Shown in pieces: positions 6,521-13,748 of a DNA stretch of 20,827 nucleotides. The stretch lies in assembly GCA_036268375.1 (NCBI GenBank), contig DATAUH010000484.1, positions 1 to 20,827 of the forward strand, in the 5' to 3' direction. A program made the position numbers and the translations under genes. A model generated the notes under the pieces. That model was not told the origin of the DNA. It did no database searches and worked only from the letters and a program-made list of their open reading frames with translations. Every line of letters begins with the position of its first letter. Positions within the stretch are counted from its first letter, which is position 1. The stretch comes from PALSA-243 sp036268375 (lineage in GTDB: Bacteria > Acidobacteriota > Terriglobia > Bryobacterales > Bryobacteraceae).

Positions 6521-7774
6521 ATGGACGGCAAGCAACTCCTCAATCGTCTCGACCGCCGCGGGTTCATCGGCGGCTCGGCGCTCTTCTCCGCCGCGATGGC
6601 GGCTCAACAGGCGGCCGCGCAACAGCGGACGTCGCAATCCGGCGCAGATCGCAGCGGCAGCGATGCGGGTCCGGAAAACGGCAAATTGCGCGATGCGCAG
6701 CCGAACACATTTCAGCCGCCGGAGACCGATCATGGCGAGGTCCCGAACTTCTGGCAATCGTTTTCGGCGGCGCACCGGCGCATCCAGCCGGGTGGTTGGT
6801 CGCGGCAGATTACCGTGCAGGATTTTCCGCTTTCGAAGGACATAGCGGGCGTCAACATGCGCTTGACCGCGGGCGGTTGCCGTGAGCTCCATTGGCACAA
6901 CGCGGGCGAGTGGGCCATCGTGCTGAACGGCAACGCGCGCATCACGGCGATGGATAACGAAGGCAAGGGCTTTGTGGACGATGTCGCGAAGGACGACCTC
7001 TGGTATTTCCCGACGGGCGTGCCGCATTCGATTCAAGGCTTGCCGCCGGATGGGTGCGAGTTTCTGCTGGTCTTCGACGACGGCAAGTTTTCCGAGGCCG
7101 ACACCACGCTGATTTCCGATTGGACGCGTCACACGCCGCGTGAAGTTCTGGCGAAGAACCTGGGCTTACCGGAAGACGCACTCAGCGGCGTATACGCGCA
7201 ACCGCCTGACGGACACTACATTTTTCAATTGCCGGCGCCTGGATCGCTGGAGTCCGACCGGCGTGGCGCGGCTGGAGCCAAGGGGCTCTCTCCGGTGAAG
7301 TTTTCGTTTTCGCTCGGCAAGATGACGCCGACATTCCAACGTTCTTCAGGTGAAGTGCGAATCGTGGACACGCGAAACTTTCCAATCTCTACGACCATTG
7401 CGGCGGCGCACGTTCGCGTCAAACCCGGCGGCCTGCGCGAACTGCACTGGCATCAAAACGCCGACGAGTGGCAATACTTCATCGAAGGCAAAGGACGCAT
7501 GACGGTCTTTTTCAACGGATCCAAAGCGCGCACGGCGGACTTCACCGCTGGCGACGTGGGCCTGGTTCCGAAGACGCTGGGGCACTACATCGAAAACACC
7601 GGCGATACCGATCTGGTTTTTCTGGAGATGTTCAAAGCGGACCGCTTTGAAGACCTGTCACTTTCCGAATGGCTTCATGCCGCTCCGCCTGAACTGATGA
7701 TGCAGCACCTGGGGATCGGCCGCGACGTAATCGCGAAAGCCCCGCGAGAGAAGGCCGTGTTGATGCCGTTGTGA
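6521..7774 (+). CDS. oxdC: Bicupin oxalate decarboxylase, Tat-exported
   Basis: Manganese enzyme converting oxalate to formate and CO2. From ATG 6521 it has 417 residues. The N terminus carries a twin-arginine signal (RRGFIGGSALFSAAMAA, 12-28). Cupin 1 has metal ligands His124, His126, Glu130 and His169. Cupin 2 has His309, His311, Glu316 and His355. The lid between strands reads SEADT (191-195) and keeps the Glu (192) that in Bacillus subtilis OxdC (lid SENST) acts in decarboxylation; loss of that Glu favours oxidase activity. Glu369 corresponds to the second-site Glu333. Both domains align closely with OxdC in my memory of that sequence. Export implies that oxalate, perhaps from plant or fungal material, is handled in the periplasm. 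The gene is divergent from the Cys/His-rich gene and convergent with the DUF72 gene. Confidence 0.94.
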   Translation: MDGKQLLNRLDRRGFIGGSALFSAAMAAQQAAAQQRTSQSGADRSGSDAGPENGKLRDAQPNTFQPPETDHGEVPNFWQSFSAAHRRIQPGGWSRQITVQDFPLSKDIAGVNMRLTAGGCRELHWHNAGEWAIVLNGNARITAMDNEGKGFVDDVAKDDLWYFPTGVPHSIQGLPPDGCEFLLVFDDGKFSEADTTLISDWTRHTPREVLAKNLGLPEDALSGVYAQPPDGHYIFQLPAPGSLESDRRGAAGAKGLSPVKFSFSLGKMTPTFQRSSGEVRIVDTRNFPISTTIAAAHVRVKPGGLRELHWHQNADEWQYFIEGKGRMTVFFNGSKARTADFTAGDVGLVPKTLGHYIENTGDTDLVFLEMFKADRFEDLSLSEWLHAAPPELMMQHLGIGRDVIAKAPREKAVLMPL

Positions 7775-7802
7775 CGGAACCCATCCGATACAGAGTTACG
7801 CC

Positions 7803-8534
7803 TCAGGATGTCATTCGCAGCAGTTCCAGAGCGTTTTTGGGCGCATATCCGGCTTGATCGTTATCGAAATAGATGTAAATTGCGCGCAACTCGCGACTCC
7901 ACGCACCAATGCGTCTTGCCCATTCGTCCAGCGCGCTGGTGGAGTAACTCCCCTGGTAAGCGCCTTCCGGTCCATGTAGGCGAACGTAAGTAAAGTCAGT
8001 AGTAACTTCGAAGCCCGATCTTAGTCCGGCGATTTCAAATATACAAAACGCCGCGCGATGGCGCCGCAGCAGCGTATAGATTTCGGACGTGTGCCAGCTT
8101 GGATCGCGCAATTCGAACGCGTAACGATGGTGACGCGGCAGTACGCGTAGGAACTCCTCCAAACGCTGCGCGTCCACTCGCCAGTGCGGCGGCAATTGGA
8201 AGACGACCGGTCCAAGTTTCCGGCCTAGCAGGTCCGCGCGCTCGAAGAAACGTTCGACGCCCAGTTCGGCATCCTTGAGCTTCTTCATATGCGTAAGGAA
8301 CCGGCTGCCTTTCATGGCGAAATGAAAACTGCGCGGCGTGCTTTCGCGCCAGTTTTCGAGTCCATTCGGTTGCGGCAGGCGGTAGAAAGTGTTGTTCAGT
8401 TCGACCGTATCGAAATACTGCGTGTAGAAATCGAGCATCTTGGACGCGGGTAGCTTTTCGGGATAGAACGGGCCGCGCCAATGCTTGTAGTGCCAGCCGG
8501 ACGTGCCGATGTGTAGTTTTGCGTCGCCGCTCAC
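7803..8534 (-). CDS. DUF72 (YecE-like) family protein
   Basis: This is a 243-residue TIM-barrel-like protein of the DUF72/YecE family, whose biochemical role is unknown. The family motifs are plain: IGTSGWHYKHWRGPFYP near the N terminus, FDTVELNNTFYRLP, a FQLPP motif, FELRDPSWH, YVRLHGP, and a C-terminal YFDND..G.A.KNAL. The start is GTG 8534; it overlaps the pyrF stop (GTGA), so translation is coupled. An open frame continues upstream to 8801, but it lies inside pyrF and reads as Arg/Ser/Gly-rich non-protein-like sequence, so it was excluded. The gene ends the selD-pyrF-DUF72 operon and converges with oxdC, 28 bp away, without a clear terminator hairpin. Confidence 0.92.
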   Translation of the reverse strand: MSGDAKLHIGTSGWHYKHWRGPFYPEKLPASKMLDFYTQYFDTVELNNTFYRLPQPNGLENWRESTPRSFHFAMKGSRFLTHMKKLKDAELGVERFFERADLLGRKLGPVVFQLPPHWRVDAQRLEEFLRVLPRHHRYAFELRDPSWHTSEIYTLLRRHRAAFCIFEIAGLRSGFEVTTDFTYVRLHGPEGAYQGSYSTSALDEWARRIGAWSRELRAIYIYFDNDQAGYAPKNALELLRMTS

Positions 8535-9217
8535 GCGCTGGCGATTTCGTGCAAGACGCGTTCCGCTTCCGCCGCGGGATTGGCCGCGCGCGTGATTTGC
8601 CGTCCAATTACCAGATAGTCCGCGCCGTCGCGAATGGCTTCTGCGGGCGTAGCCACGCGCTTCTGATCGCCTTTGGCCGCGCCCGTGGAACGTACGCCCG
8701 GCGTCACCAGAGTAATATTCGCGCCCACAACTTTGCGCAGCGCGGCGGCTTCGAGAGGCGATGCCACCAAGCCATCGATTCCACACTCCACGGCTTTGCA
8801 CGCGCGGCGTTCAACTAAGTCCGCGATCTCACCGCGATACCCGAGGTCGTCCATATCTTCGGGACCGAAGCTGGTGAGCACAGTCACGGCGAGTAACTTC
8901 AGGTTCGAAGATCCCCTGCCCGCTACCGCCGCGCGCATGATCGAAGCGCTACCGTGCACGGTAAGAAACTGCACGCCGGTTTTCGCGACCTGCGCCACCG
9001 CGCGCTTCACGGTTTCAGGAATGTCGTAAAACTTCAGGTCCAGAAATACGTTCTTGCCCTGCTCTTGAAGGTCGCGCACCATCTCCATGCCGGAGGCCGC
9101 GTAAAGTTCCATGCCGACCTTGTAAAAATCCACGCTTTTGCCGAGCTTCGCCACCAACTCGCGCGCCTCCGCAGCCGATTCCACATCCAGTGCAACGATG
9201 ATTGGGTTGTGCTTCAT
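8531..9217 (-). CDS. pyrF: Orotidine 5'-phosphate decarboxylase
   Basis: Catalyses the last step of de novo UMP synthesis, OMP to UMP plus CO2. The 228-residue protein begins IIVALDV, the first strand of the barrel with the substrate-binding Asp. The catalytic motif FLDLKFYDIPETV places Asp60, Lys62 and Asp65 as the D-x-K-x-x-D array. VTPGVR and the phosphate-binding IGRQIT near the C terminus complete the family signature. Length is typical of the short bacterial class. ATG 9217 overlaps the selD stop (ATGA), and the stop overlaps the DUF72 GTG, so all three genes are coupled. No other pyrimidine genes are in the window. Confidence 0.97.
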   Translation of the reverse strand: MKHNPIIVALDVESAAEARELVAKLGKSVDFYKVGMELYAASGMEMVRDLQEQGKNVFLDLKFYDIPETVKRAVAQVAKTGVQFLTVHGSASIMRAAVAGRGSSNLKLLAVTVLTSFGPEDMDDLGYRGEIADLVERRACKAVECGIDGLVASPLEAAALRKVVGANITLVTPGVRSTGAAKGDQKRVATPAEAIRDGADYLVIGRQITRAANPAAEAERVLHEIASA

Positions 9218-10248
9218 AAGAGTTCGATGGGTTTTGCGCGCCGCGCTACCACGCGACCCACGCGATACGCTTCCGGCAGTGAACGCTCCAACTCGCTCGC
9301 ATCCGCTTCGGGCAGCGAGATCAAGAGACCGCCCGAAGTCTGCGGATCGTAGAGAAGCGCCTCAATTTCCGGCGCAATCTCGCGCTTGATTTCCACCGCG
9401 CAGGATGCAAAATCTCGGTTGTTCTTCAAACCGGCGGGCACAGCGCCGGCGAGCGCGTATTCCACCGCGCCAGACAGAAAGCGTACGGCGGCAGTATCGA
9501 TTTCGAGTGTAACGCCGCTGGCTGCGGCCATCTCACGCGCATGCCCGATAAGGCCGAAACCAGTGACGTCCGTGCAGCCGTGCGCGTTATAGCGTAGCAT
9601 GGTCTCGCACGCGATGCGGTTGAGCGTCAACATCTGTTCGATGGAGGCCGCGACGTGCGCGTCGTCCGCAATACCGCGCTTGAGCGCTGTCGAGATAACC
9701 CCCGTGCCGATACGTTTGGTGAAGACCAGCGCGTCGCCCGCGCGTGCGCCCGCATTCGCAAGCACGCGATCGGGATGCACCAGACCCGTGACGGAGTAGC
9801 CAAACTTTATTTCGGGATCGTTGACGCTGTGGCCGCCGAGAATGGAACACGATGCCTCGTGCATCTTTTCGGCGCCGCCCTTCATGATTGCGGAGAGGTC
9901 GTCCAGATCGCCCGCCGCTGGGAAGGCGAGCACCGAAAGCGCGGACACGGGGCGCCCGCCCATCGCGTATACGTCGCTCAACGAATTCGCTGCGGCGATG
10001 GCGCCGAAGGTGTACGGATCATCGACAATCGGCGTAAAAAAGTCCACCGTCTGCACCAGGGCAAGCTCCGCCGTCAGCTTGTACACGCCGGCATCGTCGG
10101 CAGTATCAAACCCGATCAAGACGTTCTCATCCGCCCAGCGCGGCACGCGCGCCAGCACCTGGTCCAACAACTTTGGACTAAGCTTGGACGCTCAACCCGC
10201 GGCCTTCACATGCGCCGTGAGCTTCTTCGAAACCGTTTCTGTCGACAT
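9214..10248 (-). CDS. selD: Selenide, water dikinase (selenophosphate synthetase), itself a selenoprotein
   Basis: Makes selenophosphate from selenide and ATP for selenocysteine and selenouridine synthesis. The gene runs from ATG 10248 with an in-frame TGA at 10192-10194, read as Sec19. The N terminus reads LTAHVKAAG-U-ASKLSPK, which aligns with the active-site Cys17/Lys20 segment of E. coli SelD (HGAGCGCKISPK), so Sec19 and Lys22 take the catalytic places. Translation after the TGA continues without a break into a normal SelD body: nucleotide- and Mg-binding Asp-rich segments (DTADDAG, TVDFFTPIVDDP), GGHSV, TKRIGTG, TDVTGFGL and DPQTSGGLL. Total 344 residues, usual length. A SECIS-like hairpin starts 13 nt after the TGA. 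A start at TTG 10170 would remove the catalytic end. The stop overlaps pyrF (ATGA). The gene implies that selA, selB and tRNA-Sec exist elsewhere in the genome. Confidence 0.94.
10162..10194 (-). promoter_or_regulatory. UGA(Sec) codon with bacterial SECIS-like hairpin in selD
   Basis: The TGA at 10192-10194 is followed after 13 nt by GTCCAA (10173-10178), loop AGTTG (10168-10172) and TTGGAC (10162-10167): a perfect 6-bp stem with a 5-nt loop. A lower CTT/AGG helix may extend it past one mismatch. The loop begins 19 nt after the UGA and has G as its second base followed by U. These features fit the known rules for bacterial SECIS elements bound by SelB (short distance from the UGA, G among the first loop bases). 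Confidence 0.82.
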
Positions 10249-10401
10249 GGATCTATTTATGATAGCGAGCCTGGAACGGAGTCCGCCGATAGTGTATAAA
10301 AGTGTGCAACGCGAAGGCGCGGCGATGGCGAAGACCCACGTTTTCGTGGTGCGATGCGCTCTTCATCGGTAGAATGGAAATAGCGGCGCTATGCCGCGAA
10401 T

Positions 10402-11517
10402 ATGCCGCTTGTACCTCCGTATATCGAATCGCTGCGACCGTATGAGGCAGGCCGCTCCATTGAATCCGTCCGCCGCGAGTATGGACTTTCGCGGATCGTC
10501 AAACTCGCCAGTAACGAAAATCCTCTGGGGCCTTCGCCCAAAGCGATTCAGGCGATGCGCGAATCGCTCGGTTCGCTGAATTATTACTGCGATGGCGGTC
10601 TGCGGCTGCGCGAAGTGCTAGCCAGCCAGTATGACGTGAAAGTGGACAACGTCATCACCGGAAGCGGTTCGGAAAGTTTGATCGCGAACATCATTCGCAC
10701 GTTTCTCTGCGACGAAGACGAAGTGCTGACTACGGAAGCCGCGTTTGTCGGTTTCCAGGTCGTAGCCAAATCGCGCGGCGTGAAGTACCGGACCGTGCCC
10801 TACCAGAATTGGGCCTACGATCTGAAGGCGCTGGCCGCGGCGATTAACGCCAATACGAAGATCATTTATCTGGCGAACCCCAACAACCCCACCGGAACGA
10901 TATTTACTAAGTCGCAGTTCGATGAATTCTATAAGCACGTACCGGAGCGCGTGCTGATCATATTGGATGAAGCTTACTTCGAGTACGCCCAGGATGACCC
11001 GCGCTATCCCGATTCTATGCATTACCGCTACGACAATGTGATTACGCTGCGCACATTTTCGAAGGTGTACGGCTTGGCGGGCGCGCGCATCGGTTACGGC
11101 TTCGCGCACGAGGAACTAATCCGCAACTTACTCAAGGTGAAGCTGCCGTTTGAGCCTTCAACACCAGCTGAGGCGGCGGGAATTGGCGCGTTGGGCGACC
11201 GCGAGTTTCTCCACCACTCGCTCGAAGTAAATGCGCACGGACTTAAGTTTCTCACGCAGGGCTTAGAGGAGTTGGGGCTTCCGGTCGTGCCCTCCCACGC
11301 AAATTTTGTGATGGTCCCGCTCCCATCGGAGCAGGACGCCATCCGGACCTTTGAAGAATTACTGCAACAGGGCGTGGTGGTGCGCCCGCTGAAAGCGTTC
11401 GGGCTGCCAAATTGCCTCCGAATTTCGACCGGCCTGGACGAAGACAACCGTTTTTGCATCGAAGCTTTGAGGAAAACATATGCCGCAAGCATTGGAACAG
11501 TCCAAGCTACAGGGTAA
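10402..11517 (+). CDS. HisC-like PLP aminotransferase (histidinol-phosphate or aromatic amino acid)
   Basis: A 371-residue fold-type I PLP enzyme of the histidinol-phosphate aminotransferase group. Seen: ASNENPLGPSP (36-46), the GSGSES cofactor phosphate region (87-92), NPNNPTG (159-165), LDEAYFEY with Asp189, TFSKVYGLAGARIGY with the PLP lysine at Lys221, and the C-terminal R-x-S (LRIST) that binds the substrate carboxylate. HisC-type enzymes often also transaminate tyrosine and phenylalanine. No other his gene is nearby. The 3' end overlaps the 4-hydroxyphenylpyruvate dioxygenase gene by 38 bp, so a role in making 4-hydroxyphenylpyruvate from tyrosine is the best inference. No clear Shine-Dalgarno precedes ATG 10402; a possible -10 TAGAAT lies at 10370-10375 in the 153-bp spacer shared with divergent selD. 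Confidence 0.9.
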   Translation: MPLVPPYIESLRPYEAGRSIESVRREYGLSRIVKLASNENPLGPSPKAIQAMRESLGSLNYYCDGGLRLREVLASQYDVKVDNVITGSGSESLIANIIRTFLCDEDEVLTTEAAFVGFQVVAKSRGVKYRTVPYQNWAYDLKALAAAINANTKIIYLANPNNPTGTIFTKSQFDEFYKHVPERVLIILDEAYFEYAQDDPRYPDSMHYRYDNVITLRTFSKVYGLAGARIGYGFAHEELIRNLLKVKLPFEPSTPAEAAGIGALGDREFLHHSLEVNAHGLKFLTQGLEELGLPVVPSHANFVMVPLPSEQDAIRTFEELLQQGVVVRPLKAFGLPNCLRISTGLDEDNRFCIEALRKTYAASIGTVQATG

Positions 11518-12619
11518 CGAGTCGGGACGCGATTTTCTTCCGCTAAACGGGACCGATTACATCGAGTTCTACGTCGGCAACGCACGGCAGGCGGCTTACT
11601 ACTACCGTGCGGCCTTCGGATTTCGATTGACGGCCTATCGTGGACCGGAAACTGGCACTCGCGACGCCGCCTCATACGTAATTACACAGAACAAGATTCG
11701 TTTTGTCCTAACTACGCCGCTTTCTCCGGAGCACCCGATCGCCGAGCACATACGCAAACACGGCGATGGCGTACGCGATATCGCGCTGTGGGTAGATGAC
11801 GCCGAGGCCGCCTGGCGCGAATCGACCAGCCGCGGAGCACGCAGCATCCGCGAACCGCAGACGCTGCAAGACGAGAACGGCGAGGCGCGTATCGCCTCCA
11901 TTGCCACTTATGGCGATACAATTCACACCTTCGTGGAGCGGCGCAACTATCGCGGACCGTTCCTGCCCGGGTATCAGTCTGTCGAAGGCGAAGACCTCGT
12001 TTCGCGGCCCGTGGGTTTGAAATACGTAGACCACTGCGTAGGCAATGTGGAATTGGGCGCGATGAATCAGTGGGTGGATTTCTACGCCACTGCCCTGGGT
12101 TTCCGCATGTTCAAGCACTTCGACGACAAGGACATTTCAACCGAATATTCGGCGCTGATGTCGAAGGTGATGTCGAACGGCAATGAGCGGGTGAAGTTCC
12201 CCTTGAACGAACCTGCCGCGGGACGCCGCAAATCTCAGATCGACGAGTATCTGGAGTTCTACCACGGCCCGGGTGTGCAACACATTGCCATGGCGACGGA
12301 TAACATAATCGAAACGGTAGGATCGCTGCAGCGCCAGGGCGTTGAGTTTCTGCGCGTACCCTCGGCTTACTACGACGAGTTATTCACCCGCGTCGGCAAG
12401 ATAGACGAGCCGGTGGATGAGTTACAGAAGCTGGGCATTCTGGTCGACCGCGACGACGAAGGCTACATGTTGCAGATCTTCACCAGGCCCGTGGAGGATC
12501 GTCCCACCGTCTTCTACGAAGTAATTCAGCGCAAGGGCAGCCGCAGCTTTGGCAAGGGCAATTTTAAAGCGCTTTTCGAAGCAATCGAGCGTGAACAGGC
12601 GCGTCGAGGCAATCTGTAG
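11480..12619 (+). CDS. hppD: 4-hydroxyphenylpyruvate dioxygenase
   Basis: Non-heme Fe(II) enzyme that turns 4-hydroxyphenylpyruvate into homogentisate in tyrosine degradation (and in tocopherol/pyomelanin routes). The 379-residue protein has two vicinal-oxygen-chelate halves; the second carries the iron ligands: His185 (KYVDHCVGN), His268 (GPGVQHIAM) and Glu347 (VFYEVIQRKG). Other family marks are EFYVGNARQAAYYY near the N terminus, LEFYHGPG and GYMLQIFTRPVEDRPT. The C-terminal SFGKGNFKALFEAIEREQ helix is also typical. Length is normal. ATG 11480 lies inside the 3' end of the upstream aminotransferase gene, so the two are co-transcribed. Its TAG is immediately next to the reversed TAG of the TPR-TonB gene. 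Homogentisate dioxygenase is not in the window. Confidence 0.97.
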   Translation: MPQALEQSKLQGNESGRDFLPLNGTDYIEFYVGNARQAAYYYRAAFGFRLTAYRGPETGTRDAASYVITQNKIRFVLTTPLSPEHPIAEHIRKHGDGVRDIALWVDDAEAAWRESTSRGARSIREPQTLQDENGEARIASIATYGDTIHTFVERRNYRGPFLPGYQSVEGEDLVSRPVGLKYVDHCVGNVELGAMNQWVDFYATALGFRMFKHFDDKDISTEYSALMSKVMSNGNERVKFPLNEPAAGRRKSQIDEYLEFYHGPGVQHIAMATDNIIETVGSLQRQGVEFLRVPSAYYDELFTRVGKIDEPVDELQKLGILVDRDDEGYMLQIFTRPVEDRPTVFYEVIQRKGSRSFGKGNFKALFEAIEREQARRGNL

Positions 12620-13684
12620 CTACTGCGAAGCGCGGCTGGACGAGGCGGGGCTGAACGTGACGTCGATTCTCGTCCGAACCTGCACGGGCTGGCCCTTCAG
12701 CAACGTTGGTTGATAAGTCCACTGCTTTACCGTGTTGAGAGCCGCGCCGATCAGGAATGGATTGCCGCTCACGACGGACAGTCCTGCGATCGAACCGCCT
12801 TCCGATATCAAGGCTTCGAGACTTACCGTGCCTGCGACGCGAAGCCGGCGGGCCAAGGTGGGATAAGCCGGCTGTGGTTTGGTGATCAGCTTGGCTTGCT
12901 GTACGCGTCCGCCAATCGTCAACGCTTTCGGCGCGCCAACCTTCGGAGCCAGCGGCTCACCCAAAGTCATCTCGATCGCTGAACCGTCGAAGGCTAAAGC
13001 GCCTCTCACCACCGGCGTGAACAGTCCATCGGGCGCGAACTGCAAATAGGCGCGGAACGCCTCTACGGCCGCCGAGGGCAAAACGGCCTTGCCATCGTCG
13101 GTCACGCGCGCCTGCGAACACAAAGCGCTCGCGTATTGAAACTGAACCTCGGGAACCGTCGGGGCGGCTGCGGCCGCTTTCGCCAGCTCATTTGCTGCGG
13201 CGTCCGGCCGGCCGGAACTGAGTAACATTCCGCCGAACGTGTAGTAATACTGCGGCGCCTTCGCGGCGTCGAGTTTGGCCGCCTTTTCAATCTCCGGCTG
13301 CATCTCGTCCATACGTCCGGATGCCGCTAGCGCCAGCGCGTACCCGTTGTGATACCCCGCGTCGTCCGGTGTCAGTTCCACCGCTTTGGCATAAGCGTCC
13401 AGCGCATTCCGCAACGCCCGGTCCGATTCCGCGGCGCGCGCCGACCGCGCCATTCCGTAATACGCTTCGCCCAACCTGGCCCAGGGGGCGCCCTGTTTCG
13501 GATCTAACTGCGTAACTTGAGTCAAATCTTTGACTGCTTCCTGCCACTGGTGATCCTGAATGGCTAAAACACCCTCCAGAAACGAGTGATAGGCCTGAAT
13601 GCTGGAATCCGCGGGCGCAGCGTCCTGGGGAAAAGCCCCAGGCGCGAATGACAACGTCAACACCGCAAGGTTACGAAACTTCAT
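12620..13684 (-). CDS. Exported TPR protein with C-terminal TonB domain
   Basis: A 354-residue protein with a weak signal peptide (residues 1-19, MKFRNLAVLTLSFAPGAFPQ then Asp/Ala/Pro). Several TPR-like helix pairs span residues 30-215 (for example WQEAVKDLTQVTQLDP, ALDAYAKAVELTPDDA, AAANELAKAAAAAP). A C-terminal TonB domain follows at about 266-345, with ITKPQPAYPTLARR, V-G-V-LE, GSIAGLSVVSG, LNTVKQWTYQP and a final V-x-F strand. TonB normally links ExbBD at the inner membrane to outer-membrane receptors; here no long membrane anchor is seen, so the hydrophobic start must either serve as anchor or be cleaved. TPR-TonB proteins are frequent in Acidobacteria. The neighbouring regulator and receptor genes suggest service to that receptor, but this is inference. 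A CATAAT lies 8 nt before the ATG and no Shine-Dalgarno is visible. Confidence 0.88.
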   Translation of the reverse strand: MKFRNLAVLTLSFAPGAFPQDAAPADSSIQAYHSFLEGVLAIQDHQWQEAVKDLTQVTQLDPKQGAPWARLGEAYYGMARSARAAESDRALRNALDAYAKAVELTPDDAGYHNGYALALAASGRMDEMQPEIEKAAKLDAAKAPQYYYTFGGMLLSSGRPDAAANELAKAAAAAPTVPEVQFQYASALCSQARVTDDGKAVLPSAAVEAFRAYLQFAPDGLFTPVVRGALAFDGSAIEMTLGEPLAPKVGAPKALTIGGRVQQAKLITKPQPAYPTLARRLRVAGTVSLEALISEGGSIAGLSVVSGNPFLIGAALNTVKQWTYQPTLLKGQPVQVRTRIDVTFSPASSSRASQ

Positions 13685-13692
13685 CTGCTTAC

Positions 13693-13698
13693 ATTATG
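13693..13698 (-). promoter_or_regulatory. -10-like CATAAT before the TPR-TonB gene
   Basis: On the minus strand CATAAT ends 8 nt before ATG 13684, in the 64-bp gap after the regulator stop. No matching -35 box. It could start a leaderless mRNA, or be coincidental if the gene is read through from the regulator. Confidence 0.3.
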
Positions 13699-13748
13699 CG
13701 GGACCGGCGTGTTGCGCGCGGCAGGCATCGCGAAAAATGGCTCCGTAG

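Noticed and set aside
6403..6567. Longer 167-residue version of the Cys/His-rich protein
   Set aside because: It would overlap the start of divergent oxdC and bury the signal peptide; GTG 6402 places it at the N terminus.
8535..8801. N-terminal extension of the DUF72 reading frame
   Set aside because: It lies inside pyrF in another frame and has Arg/Ser/Gly-rich composition; the GTG at 8534 overlapping the pyrF stop gives the normal family N terminus.
9214..10170. selD starting at TTG 10170
   Set aside because: This would delete the catalytic N-terminal segment, which is present upstream and interrupted only by a Sec TGA.
9655..10299. 214-codon plus-strand open frame opposite selD
   Set aside because: It is the reverse shadow of selD, with no protein-like motif.
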